DNA of 64,000 nt from Lachnospiraceae bacterium (GCA_031272985.1 JAISSU010000029.1:124001-188000); one strand, 5' to 3'; numbered from the stretch's first letter, positions 27,178 through 38,328 are shown. Numbers and translations: made by a program. Notes: generated by a model from the letters alone, not told the origin.

Positions 27178-28839
27178 ATGGCAGTTCGTGACACAACAGA
27201 CTTGAGACAAAGGAACATGACGAGGACTGCGAGCAGGGCGGCAGGCAGCAAAGTTTCAAACAGAAGCAGTGTAAGTGTATCGGCGTCTAAAAGTGCCGAC
27301 ATACCAAAGCTTAAATATGACAGGGATCTGCAAAGAAAACTACGCAAAAATCGTATCGAACGCGCCCGCAGGCGAAGAAGATTATTCATCATTCTTGGCT
27401 CTTTTTTTGCGCTCGCTATTGCATATGGCGCTATTTACTTTAGTCTTTGGAGCAAAATCTCAAAAATCCCCAAAGATCAGGTGCTGGGGAATGTCTTTAT
27501 AGGCACGACCGATGTCAGCAATATGACGCTTTCTCAAATGGAAGTCGCCTTGCAAAGTAATCTCGACAGATACAGCCAGATGCAGATTGCTTTAAACGTC
27601 AATGGGAAAAGTGCGCTTATAAACCTCTCTGAAATCGCTATTCGTTATGAAGACGTATCAAAGCTTGCCACCGAAGCTATGAATTACGGAAAAAGCGGGA
27701 ATATTTTCTCACGCTATTTCCTTATGAAAAAGCTGGCCAAAAAGCCGATGGTTTTTGCTGAGACATTTGCCATAAATGAGGCGGCAGCGAAAGTCCTTAT
27801 ACAGGAAAGGGCGGTGCCTCTTGCCAATCACGCAAAAAACGCGACGATTACAAAGCTTGGAAACGGGCTCACTATTAATCCCGAAGAATCCGGAACCACT
27901 GTTAATATAGAAGAAACAGTTGCAAAGATCGTTAATTTCCTAAACACCGACTGGACCCGTACGAATTTTACGCTTGCGGTTGAGGAAATGGTCGATCAAC
28001 CGACCATATACGCCAGTCAGTTGACGGACGTAAAGGATATTCTGGGAACATTCGGAACGAATGCCGGCGGCGGAGAGCGCTGGCAGAACCTCCAGACGGG
28101 TATGTCAAAGATAAACGGCTCCATAGTAATGCCGGGTGAGATATTTTCGGTGCACGATGCCTGTGTCCCCTTTGATGCGGAGAATGGTTACGTGATTGCT
28201 CCGTCATTTGCGGGGAATACTGTCGAAGAATCTTACGGAGGCGGGATTTGTCAGGTTTCTACGACCCTGTATAATGCGGTGATTTTGGCGGAGTTGGAGG
28301 TAAGAGAACGACATTCACACACGATGCTCGTAACTTACGCCGATCCTTCTAAAGACGCAGCCATTGCCGGAGACGTAAAGGATTTCCGTTTCGTTAATAA
28401 TACAGGATATCCGATTTATATTGCCGGTGAGATAGACGACAGTAACATACTTCGCTTTACCATTTTCGGAAAGGAATATCGCGACCCGAACCGCACAATA
28501 AAATATCAAAGCGAAATATTGGAGCAGGAAGATTACGGCGTTACATATAAAGAAAACAAAGAATCACCCTTAGGAAAGCTTGAAAAGACAGGCAGTCCGC
28601 ATAATGGGATGCTCGCGCAATTATGGAAAATAGTATACCTAAACGGCGAAGAGCAAAGCCGCGAAATAGTTAACAAGAGTCAATACAAGGTTTCAAATGA
28701 AATCGTCGAAGTAGGGACACAGACTAATGTCGCAGCAGCGGCGAATATTGTGCGTAACGCAATACGCACTCAGGATAAACCTACAATAGACGCCGCCATA
28801 GCCGAGGCAAAGGCGGTCGTACGTGAAGCGGGGCAATAG
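27178..28839 (+). CDS. VanW family protein with peptidoglycan-binding-like domain
   Basis: A 553-residue protein. A basic Ser/Arg-rich cytoplasmic N-terminus (1-65) is followed by one membrane helix (about 70-92). The extracellular part has a YoaR/PG_binding_4-like region (about 110-280) and a VanW domain with FSVHDACVPF, ESYGGGICQVSTTLYNAV and RERHSHTM. A G5-like or linker region ends it. VanW was first seen in vancomycin-resistance clusters but its activity is not established, and no other van genes are present here. The ATG follows AAGGAGAGAAC. Confidence 0.88.
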   Translation: MAVRDTTDLRQRNMTRTASRAAGSKVSNRSSVSVSASKSADIPKLKYDRDLQRKLRKNRIERARRRRRLFIILGSFFALAIAYGAIYFSLWSKISKIPKDQVLGNVFIGTTDVSNMTLSQMEVALQSNLDRYSQMQIALNVNGKSALINLSEIAIRYEDVSKLATEAMNYGKSGNIFSRYFLMKKLAKKPMVFAETFAINEAAAKVLIQERAVPLANHAKNATITKLGNGLTINPEESGTTVNIEETVAKIVNFLNTDWTRTNFTLAVEEMVDQPTIYASQLTDVKDILGTFGTNAGGGERWQNLQTGMSKINGSIVMPGEIFSVHDACVPFDAENGYVIAPSFAGNTVEESYGGGICQVSTTLYNAVILAELEVRERHSHTMLVTYADPSKDAAIAGDVKDFRFVNNTGYPIYIAGEIDDSNILRFTIFGKEYRDPNRTIKYQSEILEQEDYGVTYKENKESPLGKLEKTGSPHNGMLAQLWKIVYLNGEEQSREIVNKSQYKVSNEIVEVGTQTNVAAAANIVRNAIRTQDKPTIDAAIAEAKAVVREAGQ

Positions 28840-28841
28840 AC

Positions 28842-29351
28842 GTGATACCTTTTAATGTTGTATTATTGGAGCCTGAAATCCCTGCAAATACGGGTAATAT
28901 CGGACGCACATGCGTGGCTTGCGGCTCAAATCTTCACCTTGTCGAACCTCTTGGATTTCGCCTAAATGAAAAGAACCTTGAACGGGCAGGGATGGATTAT
29001 TGGAAAGACTTATCTTTCACAACCTACATAGACTATTCAGATTTTCTGAGTAGAAATGCAGACGCAAAATGCTACTATTTAACTACCAAGGCTCACAAGC
29101 TCTATACGGAAATATCATATGATGACGGCGCTTTTTTGGTGTTTGGTAAGGAAAGTGCGGGCATTCCTGAGGAAATCCTTATTGATAATGAGGACAGATG
29201 TGTACGTATTCCGATGATTGGAGACAGCCGCTCACTCAATCTTTCGAATGCTGTTTCTATTGTATTGTACGAGGCGTTAAGGCAGAAAAACTTCGAAGGA
29301 ATGCGGCTTTTCGGACAGTTGCATAGGCTTGATTGGAAGAATAATCCATAA
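28842..29351 (+). CDS. trmL: tRNA (cytidine/uridine-34 2'-O)-methyltransferase TrmL
   Basis: A 169-residue SPOUT-fold methyltransferase that modifies the wobble position of certain leucine tRNAs using SAM. The trefoil-knot motifs are EPEIPANTGNIGRTC at about 8-22, FGKESAGIPEE and IPMIGDSRSLNLSNAVSI. The length is typical. It starts at GTG (28842) only 2 bp after the VanW stop. A 259-bp gap follows; it holds the V-ATPase promoter. Confidence 0.93.
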   Translation: MIPFNVVLLEPEIPANTGNIGRTCVACGSNLHLVEPLGFRLNEKNLERAGMDYWKDLSFTTYIDYSDFLSRNADAKCYYLTTKAHKLYTEISYDDGAFLVFGKESAGIPEEILIDNEDRCVRIPMIGDSRSLNLSNAVSIVLYEALRQKNFEGMRLFGQLHRLDWKNNP

Positions 29352-29427
29352 AAAGCGGCTGTGATAATTTAATAACAAATTGTATATTTTTTGAACCGAT
29401 TTTGTCCTTTAAAAGTCCATAAATCAG

Positions 29428-29456
29428 TGGACAACGGCAATATGCTATGCTATAAT
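29428..29456 (+). promoter_or_regulatory. Promoter of the V-ATPase operon
   Basis: TGGACA (29428-29433), 17 bp, then a perfect TATAAT (29451-29456). It leaves a leader of about 145 nt before the first gene. The leader is AT-rich and I see no clear terminator hairpin in it. Confidence 0.7.
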
Positions 29457-29610
29457 CTTAAACATTGACGGACTTGAAAAAGTTTTACTTAACAGTGATT
29501 ATTTATAATTATAAATTATTTCCGAAAAATAATACATTATATAAATAACGAAATTATCCCGAACATTGCACAAATGTGAGCTTTAAGGGATTTGCTAAGG
29601 AGGATAGACG

Positions 29611-29922
29611 ATGGTTAAAGATACGCTTCAGAGCATAAAAGATGCAGAAGGAGAGGCTCAGGAAATAGTATCGGCAGCGAAACTCACTGCGCAGAATTTG
29701 GTCGAAGACTCGAAAATAAAGGCGCAGGAGCTGGCGAAATCCGTTGTTATGTTAGCTGAAAAGGCGGCCGCTCAAAGCATGGATAAAGCCAAAGCAGAAG
29801 CTAAAAAATCAGAAGAGGAAAAAGCGGCGGAGGTTGATTCTCAAATCGCCGCACTAAAAGAAGCCTCAAAAGCAAAAGAGGATGGAGCAATTGAAGCGGT
29901 GCTTGAAGCACTGGTAAGATAG
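29611..29922 (+). CDS. V-type ATPase peripheral-stalk subunit G/H-like
   Basis: A 103-residue, almost wholly helical, Ala/Lys/Glu-rich protein predicted to form a coiled coil with no hydrophobic membrane segment. In this position, first in the operon before subunit I, the equivalent genes are ntpF in Enterococcus and ahaH in archaea. With subunit E it would form the stator stalk. AAGGAGGA precedes the ATG. Identity rests on composition and context because such stalk subunits have little sequence conservation. Confidence 0.8.
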   Translation: MVKDTLQSIKDAEGEAQEIVSAAKLTAQNLVEDSKIKAQELAKSVVMLAEKAAAQSMDKAKAEAKKSEEEKAAEVDSQIAALKEASKAKEDGAIEAVLEALVR

Positions 29923-29950
29923 TTATTCTATAGGCAGGAGGTAAGGTGTT

Positions 29951-31957
29951 ATGGCGGTACTTAAGATGCAAAGGATAAGTATCTGCGCACTTAAGAAAGA
30001 CAGAAAAGCCATACTTGAAAAGGTACAGAATTTGGGCGTATTGGAGATTAATTTCCATGGCGTTGATGATGATACTTTTGAAAAGATGGATACCGCTTAT
30101 CAAAGCAGCGGGTTTGCGAAAAATGCCACACAGGCGGAGACGGCGCTTGGTGTGCTTGATACATATGCGCCTCAGAAGACTTCCATGCTCGCATCTTTGG
30201 CGGGAAAGGATCTGGTCGAGGAAAAGGACTTTTTAGACGTTATCGCGAGGATGGGAGACATCACAGAAACCGCGAATCGCATCATTTCGGCAGGTAAAGA
30301 AATTACCGAACAAAGAGCGGCTGTCGTAAAGCTTGAAAATCAGGTTGAAGCCCTAAAGCCATGGGTTTCGCTTGATATACCCATGAACAGTCAGGGCACA
30401 CTTAAATCAAAGGTTTTTATCGGCACATTACCGCCTGAGTCTACGGCGCAGACCGTATATGAGGCGGTAGAAAACGGAATTGATATAGATGTTAATGTTA
30501 TCAGCACTGATAAGGATGCACTATATCTTAGTATAATTTGTCTCAGAAAAGACGAATCAAAGGTTGAAGAAGCGCTTCGCGCAGTAGGTTTTACGCGCAC
30601 ATCACAGCTTACACACAGGACGCCGGCAGATAAAATCGAGAGATTACAGCAGACAATAGAAAAGACCGAAAAGCATATAGCCGCTCTGGAAGAGAAAATC
30701 AGAAAAGAGGCTGAAAACCGTACCGACTTAAAGCGACTTTCGGATTATTTCCGTATGCGTTCGGCGAAATATGATGTCCTCGGGAAATTACCCCAATCAA
30801 AGACGACATTTGTGCTTAGCGGCTATATCCCCGAAAAGGCGGTTGGTCTCATTGAGAGCGAAATCGGAAACAGATTTGATTGTGCGCTCGACATTGAGGA
30901 GATTTCTGATGACGAAGATATGCCGACAGTTCTTGAGAATAATGGATTTTCGGAGAATTACGAGGGGATAGTCGAGTCTTACGGTCTGCCCCAAAAAGGC
31001 GAATTTGACCCGACCACGATAATGTCTTTCTTTTATGTATTCTTCTTCGGACTGATGCTATCGGACGCGGCATATGGCGCGATTCTGTTTCTGGCATGTT
31101 TTATTATTGTTAAAAAATATCCTCGCATGAGTAAAGGGATGCAGAAATCCCTTAAGATGTTCATGTACTGCGGTATTTCCACTATGGTCTGGGGTATTTT
31201 ACTCGGAGGTTATTTCGGAGATGTTGTAAGCGTCGTAGCGAGGGTGTTTTTCCATAAAGAAAATGTCAGTATTCCGCCGGTTTGGTTTGAGCCTTTAAAA
31301 GACCCGATGAAGATGCTTGTATTCTCAATGCTGTTCGGTGTCATACACTTGTTCACCGGTCTTGGAATTAAGGGCTATATATGCCTGCGGGATAAAAAAT
31401 ATTTGGATTTTTTCTGCGACTGTATTTTATGGTTTGTATTCCTGATTGGTCTTTTGCTTATGCTCTTACCGAGCGGGATCTTCAGATCCATGTCGAATAT
31501 GAATATAGTATTTCCGCCGGCTGTTAATACGCTTGCGAAATGGCTCGCTATCGCGGGTGCGGCGGGCATTGTGCTGATGTCTGGGCGTTCATCAAAGAAT
31601 TTTGGGCTTCGAATTGCGCTTGGCGCATATGATCTTTACAATGTCACAGGGTGGCTCTCCGATGTGTTGTCATATTCGAGGCTCTTAGCCTTGGGATTGG
31701 CCACGGGTGTTATCGCTTCGGTTATTAATCAGATGGCGAGTATGTTCGGCGACAGCGTATTGGGAGTTATTTTATTCATTGCAATATTCATTTTCGGACA
31801 GCTTTTCAACCTCGCGATTAATCTTCTCGGGGCATATGTCCACACAAACCGTCTCCAATTTGTTGAATTTTTTGGAAAATTCTACGAGGGCGGGGGGCGT
31901 AATTTTGAACCTTTTGTAACCAATACAAAATATATAGATGTTAAGGAGGAAAGATAA
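29951..31957 (+). CDS. ntpI: V-type ATP synthase subunit I
   Basis: A 668-residue stator subunit (the a-subunit equivalent) that forms the ion half-channels against the proteolipid ring. Residues 1-350 are cytoplasmic with coiled-coil stretches (IERLQQTIEKTEKHIAAL). The C-terminal half has seven or eight membrane helices, with MSFFYVFFFGLMLSDAAYG and LSYSRLLALGLATGVIA, which carries the conserved channel arginine. The stop is directly followed by the ATG of subunit K. Confidence 0.93.
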   Translation: MAVLKMQRISICALKKDRKAILEKVQNLGVLEINFHGVDDDTFEKMDTAYQSSGFAKNATQAETALGVLDTYAPQKTSMLASLAGKDLVEEKDFLDVIARMGDITETANRIISAGKEITEQRAAVVKLENQVEALKPWVSLDIPMNSQGTLKSKVFIGTLPPESTAQTVYEAVENGIDIDVNVISTDKDALYLSIICLRKDESKVEEALRAVGFTRTSQLTHRTPADKIERLQQTIEKTEKHIAALEEKIRKEAENRTDLKRLSDYFRMRSAKYDVLGKLPQSKTTFVLSGYIPEKAVGLIESEIGNRFDCALDIEEISDDEDMPTVLENNGFSENYEGIVESYGLPQKGEFDPTTIMSFFYVFFFGLMLSDAAYGAILFLACFIIVKKYPRMSKGMQKSLKMFMYCGISTMVWGILLGGYFGDVVSVVARVFFHKENVSIPPVWFEPLKDPMKMLVFSMLFGVIHLFTGLGIKGYICLRDKKYLDFFCDCILWFVFLIGLLLMLLPSGIFRSMSNMNIVFPPAVNTLAKWLAIAGAAGIVLMSGRSSKNFGLRIALGAYDLYNVTGWLSDVLSYSRLLALGLATGVIASVINQMASMFGDSVLGVILFIAIFIFGQLFNLAINLLGAYVHTNRLQFVEFFGKFYEGGGRNFEPFVTNTKYIDVKEER

Positions 31958-32440
<483 letters not shown>

Positions 32441-32505
32441 TTACGGATATTAGTATCTGTTTATTTTGATGGGTTTTTAAATGAAAAGGAAACATGGAGG
32501 CGGAT

Positions 32506-33096
32506 ATGACCGGATTGGAGAAGATGAAGAATCAGATATTGGACGAGGCGAAAGCCGAAGCCGATGGCATTCTTCAGAATGCGCGGGATAAAAGCGATGA
32601 AATAATTAAAAAAGCCGAAGCCGACGCAAAAAAACATTCCGAGACCATTGCCGAAAAGGCAAAGACGGAAACTAAAAACTACCATGAAAGAATGGCTTCT
32701 TCTATTGATTTACAGAAACGAACAAGACTTCTTTCTACGAAACAGGAGATTATTTCCGATGTTTTGGCAAAGGCATACGAAAGAGCAAAGAATCTTCCCA
32801 CAAAGGAATATTTCGATTTGCTATTAAAACTTCTTTCTAAGTATGCTTTGCAAAGAAAAGGTGAAATTTGCTTTAGCGCGGCTGATTTAGCCAGACTTCC
32901 CGAAGGATACGCGGCAGAGATTACCCGTATCGCTTCCGAAAAGGGCGGCGAGCTTACTATCAGCTCACAGGGAAAGGCTATTGATAACGGATTCATACTT
33001 ATCTACGGAGGCATCGAGGAAAATTGCACTCTTAAGGCGGTTTTCGATGCAAAGGCAGATGAGTTGTCCGATATTGTTTATAAGACTTTGTTTTAG
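32506..33096 (+). CDS. ntpE: V-type ATP synthase subunit E
   Basis: A 196-residue peripheral stalk subunit. The long N-terminal helix (about 1-90) is rich in Ala, Lys and Glu; the C-terminal globular part contains GKAIDNGFILIYGGIEENCTL, the conserved signature. The ATG at 32506 is preferred because GGAGG (32496-32500) lies five bases upstream; the ATG at 32494 would place that site inside the coding region, but an AAGGA before it leaves some doubt. Confidence 0.9.
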   Translation: MTGLEKMKNQILDEAKAEADGILQNARDKSDEIIKKAEADAKKHSETIAEKAKTETKNYHERMASSIDLQKRTRLLSTKQEIISDVLAKAYERAKNLPTKEYFDLLLKLLSKYALQRKGEICFSAADLARLPEGYAAEITRIASEKGGELTISSQGKAIDNGFILIYGGIEENCTLKAVFDAKADELSDIVYKTLF

Positions 33097-33123
33097 AAAA
33101 AAGGCAAACGAGGAGACAATAAT

Positions 33124-34092
33124 ATGAGCGAAACGTATGCCTATGCGGTTGCGAGGGTTCGTGCGCTGGAAGTGGGTTTGTTAACAAATGCTTTGATTGA
33201 CCAGCTCATCGCCTGCAGGGACTATCCCGCGAGTATACAGTTTTTAACTGAAAAAGGCTGGGGTGATTCCGATACTCCTTTGGAGGCGGAGGCGATTTTA
33301 GGGCGCGAAGAAGAAAAGATCTGGGAGGTCGTTAAAGAACTCGCAGTTGATAAAGAATACTTTAAAGTGCTATCTTACCCGAAGCTTTTCCATAATTTAA
33401 AAGCGGCCATTAAGGAAATATGCACCGAAGAAAAACACCCTCATCTTTTTTATGATGATGCAGAGATTCCGGGCGATACTATGCTGGAGCTTATTCGCGA
33501 GAAGGAGTTTTTTAAACTGCCTGCTGTTATGCAAAAGTGCGCGCAGGAGGCTTTCGAAACTCTTCTTCACACGCGTGACGGACAGCTTTGTGACATTATT
33601 ATAGACAGGGCAGCTTTGGATGCGGTTTACGAAGCCGGGAAAAGCTCAAATGAGAAAATAATAAAAGACTATGCCGAAAGCGTCGTGGCGGTTGCTGATA
33701 TCAGAATAGCGGTACGTGCTGCTAAAACCGGGAAAACACTTGATTTCCTGAAAAGGGCTTTAGCCCCTTGCGAGAGCATCAGTGTTGATGCTCTGGCAAA
33801 GGCTGCGGGCAGCGGCGTGGATTCGCTTAGAGAGTACCTGTCGGGTACTGCCTACGCCGAAGGTGCGCAGGCACTGATGGTTTCCCCATCGGCATTTGAG
33901 AGATGGTGCGATAATCGCGTTATTGAGACTATAAAGCCCCAAAAATACCAGTCATTTACTATAGGTCCCGTTATAGCTTATGTTATTGCGAGACAAAACG
34001 AAATAAAAACAGTTCGGATAGTGCTTTCGGGAAAGCAAAACATGCTTTCAGAAGAGTCCATTCGGGAAAGGGTAAGGGAGATGTATGTTTAA
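33124..34092 (+). CDS. ntpC: V-type ATP synthase subunit C
   Basis: A 322-residue all-helical protein of the V-ATPase C/d family, the socket that links the central stalk to the proteolipid ring. Conserved pieces are YAYAVARVRALE at the N-terminus, KSSNEKIIKDYAE in the middle and GPVIAYVIARQNEIKTVRIVLSGK-type sequence near the end. It overlaps subunit F by 8 bp. Confidence 0.92.
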   Translation: MSETYAYAVARVRALEVGLLTNALIDQLIACRDYPASIQFLTEKGWGDSDTPLEAEAILGREEEKIWEVVKELAVDKEYFKVLSYPKLFHNLKAAIKEICTEEKHPHLFYDDAEIPGDTMLELIREKEFFKLPAVMQKCAQEAFETLLHTRDGQLCDIIIDRAALDAVYEAGKSSNEKIIKDYAESVVAVADIRIAVRAAKTGKTLDFLKRALAPCESISVDALAKAAGSGVDSLREYLSGTAYAEGAQALMVSPSAFERWCDNRVIETIKPQKYQSFTIGPVIAYVIARQNEIKTVRIVLSGKQNMLSEESIRERVREMYV

Positions 34093-34405
34093 AATAGCGG
34101 TTCTCGGAGATTACGACAGCATATACGGCTTTGCTACATTGGGGCTGGATACATTTCCTGTTCAAGACCAGATGGAAGCCTCCCGTAAACTCGAAGCTCT
34201 TTCCGATTCCGATTACGGAATAATATATATAACCGAGGCCATGGCTGCGCTTCTGAAAACGCAGATAGCACAGTACGCCGGCAGGATAACTCCCGCGATT
34301 ATTCAGATACCCGGGATTTCAGGGAATACAGGAGCCGCGGTAGAGGGTGTGAAGAAAAGTGTGGAGCAGGCGGTCGGTTCTGACATACTGTTCAGCAATC
34401 ATTAG
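34085..34405 (+). CDS. ntpG: V-type ATP synthase subunit F
   Basis: A 106-residue central-stalk subunit with a CheY-like fold. MFKIAVLGDYDSIYGFATLGLDTFP at the N-terminus and PAIIQIPGISGNTG near residue 80 are typical. The 8-bp overlap with subunit C suggests coupled translation. In Enterococcus the same gene is called ntpG. Confidence 0.92.
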   Translation: MFKIAVLGDYDSIYGFATLGLDTFPVQDQMEASRKLEALSDSDYGIIYITEAMAALLKTQIAQYAGRITPAIIQIPGISGNTGAAVEGVKKSVEQAVGSDILFSNH

Positions 34406-34421
34406 GAGGTGATTCGTTTCA

Positions 34422-36188
34422 ATGAGTATTGGAAAGATTAAAAAAGTGGCGGGTCCGTTGGTTATTGCCGAAGGCATGCGCGACGCGAATATGTTCGACG
34501 TGGTGCGAGTCAGTAACCGGCGTTTGATCGGAGAAATAATCGAAATCCACGGCGATGAGGCGTCGATTCAGGTTTACGAGGAGACATCGGGCTTAGGACC
34601 CGGTGAGCCTGTTGAGTCTATGGATGTTCCTATGTCCGTAGAGTTGGGACCCGGACTAATCGCGAGCATTTATGACGGTATCCAAAGACCCTTGGATGAC
34701 ATAATGAAGATTTCAGGGAATAATCTCCAACGCGGCGTCGAAGTCGCATCTTTAAAGCGGGATAAAAAATGGAAATTCGAGCCCGTAGCTAAAGTCGGAG
34801 ATGAACTCGAGGCCGGAGATGTTCTCGGAACAGTTCAAGAATCCATTATTGTTCAGCAAAAAATAATGGTACCCTACGGAATCAAAGGTACCGTTAAGGA
34901 AATAAAATCCGGAGAATTTACCGTAGAGGAAATAGTGGCTGTTATATCGTCAGAGGGCAAGGATATCGAGCTTACAATGATGCAAAAATGGCCTGTAAGG
35001 CGCGGACGTCCCTATGTTAAAAAGCTTCCGCCCGAGATGCCCCTTGTAACGGGACAAAGAGTCGTCGATACTTTCTTCCCCATTGCCAAAGGTGGCGTGG
35101 CGGCGGTTCCGGGACCTTTCGGCAGCGGAAAGACTGTTATACAGCATCAGCTCGCGAAATGGGCTGAGGCCGATATAGTTGTTTATATTGGCTGCGGGGA
35201 GCGCGGAAATGAAATGACGGACGTTCTCAATGAATTCCCGGAGCTTAAAGATCCTAAAACCGGTCAATCACTGATGGAGAGAACAGTTCTCATTGCTAAT
35301 ACATCTGATATGCCTGTTGCTGCCCGCGAGGCCTCTATTTATACAGGTATTACGATTGCCGAATACTTTAGGGATATGGGGTATTCGGTAGCTTTGATGG
35401 CGGATTCCACCTCTCGCTGGGCAGAGGCCCTTCGTGAGATGTCGGGTCGTTTGGAAGAGATGCCAGGTGAAGAGGGTTACCCGGCTTACCTTGGCAGTCG
35501 TTTGGCACAGTTCTATGAGAGGGCAGGTCATGTTATCTCCCTCGGCAAAGATAAAAGAGAAGGCGCGCTTTCGGTTATCGGAGCGGTGTCCCCGCCGGGC
35601 GGCGATATTTCCGAGCCCGTTTCTCAGGCTACGCTTCGTATCGTAAAGGTGTTCTGGGGATTGGATTCGGCACTCGCCTATAAGAGACATTTCCCTGCCA
35701 TTAACTGGCTTACGAGCTATTCACTCTATCTCGATGATATGGAGAAATGGTTCAATGCCGAGGTCGCAGCCGATTGGATGAGCAATCGTCAGCGTATGAT
35801 GGGGCTTTTGCAGGAAGAGGCGGAACTGGATGAAATAGTAAAGATGGTCGGTATGGACGCGCTTTCTCCGACTGACAGACTGAAAATGGAAGCTGCTCGC
35901 TCTATCCGCGAGGACTTCCTTCATCAGAATTCTTTCCATGAGGTCGACACATATACGTCGTTGCGTAAGCAGTACCTCATGATGAATCTGGTTCTGGCAT
36001 TCTATGACGAGGCATTGGCGGCACTCCAAAAGGGCGCGGACATGAATAAACTCATCAATATGGAAGTAAGAGAAAGAATCGGGCGTTATAAATATACTTT
36101 GGATAACGACATTGAAAAGGAATATGAAAAGATTTCAGGTGAGCTTGCAGCGCAGACCGCAAAAGCTTTCGGGAAGGAGGACTTTTAA
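34422..36188 (+). CDS. ntpA: V-type ATP synthase catalytic subunit A
   Basis: A 588-residue catalytic subunit. The P-loop GPFGSGKT lies at 231-238, the catalytic Glu region is [13 protein letters not shown], and the subunit A-specific non-homologous insert lies at about 110-200. Further motifs are [30 protein letters not shown] and [22 protein letters not shown] precedes the ATG. Subunit B follows with no gap. Confidence 0.97.
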   Translation: MSIGKIKKVAGPLVIAEGMRDANMFDVVRVSNRRLIGEIIEIHGDEASIQVYEETSGLGPGEPVESMDVPMSVELGPGLIASIYDGIQRPLDDIMKISGNNLQRGVEVASLKRDKKWKFEPVAKVGDELEAGDVLGTVQESIIVQQKIMVPYGIKGTVKEIKSGEFTVEEIVAVISSEGKDIELTMMQKWPVRRGRPYVKKLPPEMPLVTGQRVVDTFFPIAKGGVAAVPGPFGSGKTVIQHQLAKWAEADIVVYIGCGERGNEMTDVLNEFPELKDPKTGQSLMERTVLIANTSDMPVAAREASIYTGITIAEYFRDMGYSVALMADSTSRWAEALREMSGRLEEMPGEEGYPAYLGSRLAQFYERAGHVISLGKDKREGALSVIGAVSPPGGDISEPVSQATLRIVKVFWGLDSALAYKRHFPAINWLTSYSLYLDDMEKWFNAEVAADWMSNRQRMMGLLQEEAELDEIVKMVGMDALSPTDRLKMEAARSIREDFLHQNSFHEVDTYTSLRKQYLMMNLVLAFYDEALAALQKGADMNKLINMEVRERIGRYKYTLDNDIEKEYEKISGELAAQTAKAFGKEDF

Positions 36189-37565
36189 ATGCCTAAAGAA
36201 TATAGAACTATTCAGGAAGTGGCAGGACCTCTGATGCTGGTTCGCGGTGTGGAAGAGGTTTCCTATGATGAGCTCGGAGAAATAGAGCTCGCGAACGGAG
36301 AGACCCGCCGTTGCAAGGTATTGGAAATTAATGGCTCAGATGCTCTGGTGCAGTTATTTGAGAGTGCGACGGGTATCAATCTCAGCAATTCAAAAGTAAG
36401 ATTCCTCGGTCGCTCAATGGAGCTTGGGGTTTCAGGCGATATGCTCGGGAGGGTCTTCGATGGTCTGGGCAGGCCTATTGATGACGGTCCGCAGATTTTG
36501 CCTGAGGAGCGTCGTGATATAAACGGGCTCCCGATGAATCCGGCTGCCAGAAGTTACCCGCAGGAATTCATTCAGACAGGAGTTTCGGCAATTGACGGTT
36601 TGAATACACTCGTTCGTGGTCAGAAACTGCCTATTTTCTCGGCTTCCGGCCTTCCTCACTCGAATCTCGCCGCTCAGATTGCGAGACAGGCAAAGGTTCG
36701 CGGCACCGATGAAAATTTCGCCGTTGTATTTGCCGCAATGGGTATTACTTTTGAGGAATCAAACTTCTTCGTTGAATCCTTTAAGGAAACAGGGGCTATA
36801 GACAGGACGGTATTATTTGTAAATCTCGCCAATGACCCCGCTATTGAGCGTATCGCCACACCGCGTATGGCGCTGACTGCGGCAGAGTATTTGGCATTTG
36901 AAAAAGGGATGCACGTTCTCGTTATCCTCACGGATATTACGAATTATGCCGATGCTTTGCGTGAGGTTTCCGCCGCGAGAAAGGAAGTACCAGGCAGACG
37001 TGGTTATCCGGGATATATGTACACAGACTTAGCCTCGCTTTATGAGAGAGCGGGTCGTCAGCACGGAAAAACCGGCAGTATCACGATGATTCCTATTCTG
37101 ACCATGCCAGAGGATGATAAGACTCACCCGATTCCGGATCTCACAGGCTACATTACGGAAGGTCAGATTATCTTGAGCCGTGATCTCTATCGTAAGGGTA
37201 TACAGCCTCCTATTGACGTTTTGCCTTCGCTTTCACGTCTTAAGGATAAGGGTATCGGCGAAGGAAAAACCAGAGCCGATCATTCGAATACCTTGAACCA
37301 GCTCTTTGCCGCTTACGCCAGAGGAAAAGACGCGAAAGAACTAATGGTTATCTTAGGTGAGGCTGCGCTTACCGAAATAGATTTGATATACGCTAAATTC
37401 GCTGATGCTTTCGAGAAAGAATACGTATCTCAGGGCTATCAGACTGACCGCTCGATTGAAGAGACCTTAGAAATAGGCTGGAAGCTCTTATCAATGCTTC
37501 CCAGAGCTGAATTAAAGCGTATAGATGATAGATATTTGGATTTGTATTATTTAGACGAACAATAA
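36189..37565 (+). CDS. ntpB: V-type ATP synthase subunit B
   Basis: A 458-residue non-catalytic nucleotide-binding subunit. It lacks a P-loop, as expected, and shows [19 protein letters not shown] in that position. [24 protein letters not shown] and [22 protein letters not shown] are conserved. The start codon follows the subunit A stop immediately, behind AAGGAGG inside the end of A. A hairpin-containing 103-bp gap follows before subunit D. Confidence 0.97.
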   Translation: MPKEYRTIQEVAGPLMLVRGVEEVSYDELGEIELANGETRRCKVLEINGSDALVQLFESATGINLSNSKVRFLGRSMELGVSGDMLGRVFDGLGRPIDDGPQILPEERRDINGLPMNPAARSYPQEFIQTGVSAIDGLNTLVRGQKLPIFSASGLPHSNLAAQIARQAKVRGTDENFAVVFAAMGITFEESNFFVESFKETGAIDRTVLFVNLANDPAIERIATPRMALTAAEYLAFEKGMHVLVILTDITNYADALREVSAARKEVPGRRGYPGYMYTDLASLYERAGRQHGKTGSITMIPILTMPEDDKTHPIPDLTGYITEGQIILSRDLYRKGIQPPIDVLPSLSRLKDKGIGEGKTRADHSNTLNQLFAAYARGKDAKELMVILGEAALTEIDLIYAKFADAFEKEYVSQGYQTDRSIEETLEIGWKLLSMLPRAELKRIDDRYLDLYYLDEQ

Positions 37566-37572
37566 TCGAATT

Positions 37573-37603
37573 ATATGCGGCTTTTCTGTAGAGGCTCGCA
37601 TAT
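37573..37603 (+). promoter_or_regulatory. Hairpin between V-ATPase genes B and D
   Basis: ATATGCG (37573-37579) and CGCATAT (37597-37603) form a perfect 7-bp stem enclosing a further imperfect pairing (gcttttc/gaggc). There is no T-run, so a partial processing or stabilising element is likelier than a terminator. Confidence 0.5.
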
Positions 37604-37668
37604 GAAGTTAATTAACATAGGATTTACTAAGTAATAGAATTAATGTGTTTTCGAAAGGGGCAATTGGT

Positions 37669-38328
37669 ATGGCGACTGCTCAGGTTACACCGACCCGAAT
37701 GGAATTAACGCGTTTAAAGAAAAAGCTCGTTACTGCGACTCGCGGGCACAAGCTATTAAAGGATAAACGCGACGAATTGATGCGCCAGTTTCTGGATTTA
37801 GTCAGAGAGAATATGGAGCTTCGTAAAAAAGTGGAAGATGGCATACGTCGTGCGAATGTCAATTTTGTCATTGCCAAAGCCGGCATGGACGAACAAACAC
37901 TTAATGCGGCATTAATGGCACCGAAGCAGGAAGTAGAGCTTAATGTGACGGAGAAAAACGTCATGAGCGTCAATATTCCTTCCTACACGACTAAGACACG
38001 TACGGCAGACCCCAATGATATTTATTCTTACGGCTTTGCTTTTACATCCGGAGATTTGGACGAGGCGGTAAAATCTCTTTCCGACATTTTGCCCGATATG
38101 CTAAAGCTCGCTGAAATCGAAAAAGGCTGTCAATTAATGGCCGCCGAAATCGAAAAAACGAGGCGCCGTGTCAATGCCTTGGAGCACGTTATCATTCCGG
38201 AGGCTCGCCGCAGTATTAAATATATCACCATGAAACTCGACGAAAATGAACGCAGTTCACAGATTCGTTTAATGAAAGTTAAGGATATGATGCTTGAGGA
38301 AGCACATCATTACAAAGAGAGGGCGTAA
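37669..38328 (+). CDS. ntpD: V-type ATP synthase subunit D
   Basis: A 219-residue central-shaft subunit made of two long antiparallel helices. TPTRMELTRLKKKLVTATRGHKLLKDKRDELMR-type sequence at the N-terminus and RRRVNALEHVIIPEARRSIKYI near 180 are hallmarks. The ATG at 37669 has GAAAGGGG about eight bases upstream; the longer frame from GTG 37645 would include that site. The stop codon sits in the loop of a terminator hairpin. Confidence 0.94.
   Translation: MATAQVTPTRMELTRLKKKLVTATRGHKLLKDKRDELMRQFLDLVRENMELRKKVEDGIRRANVNFVIAKAGMDEQTLNAALMAPKQEVELNVTEKNVMSVNIPSYTTKTRTADPNDIYSYGFAFTSGDLDEAVKSLSDILPDMLKLAEIEKGCQLMAAEIEKTRRRVNALEHVIIPEARRSIKYITMKLDENERSSQIRLMKVKDMMLEEAHHYKERA

Noticed and set aside
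27178-28839. Vancomycin resistance locus
   Set aside because: VanW-domain proteins are widespread in Clostridia without resistance; vanHAX and vanRS are not present.
35268-35690. 140-residue frame antisense to V-ATPase subunit A
   Set aside because: It lies fully within a highly conserved gene, without a start context or domain.
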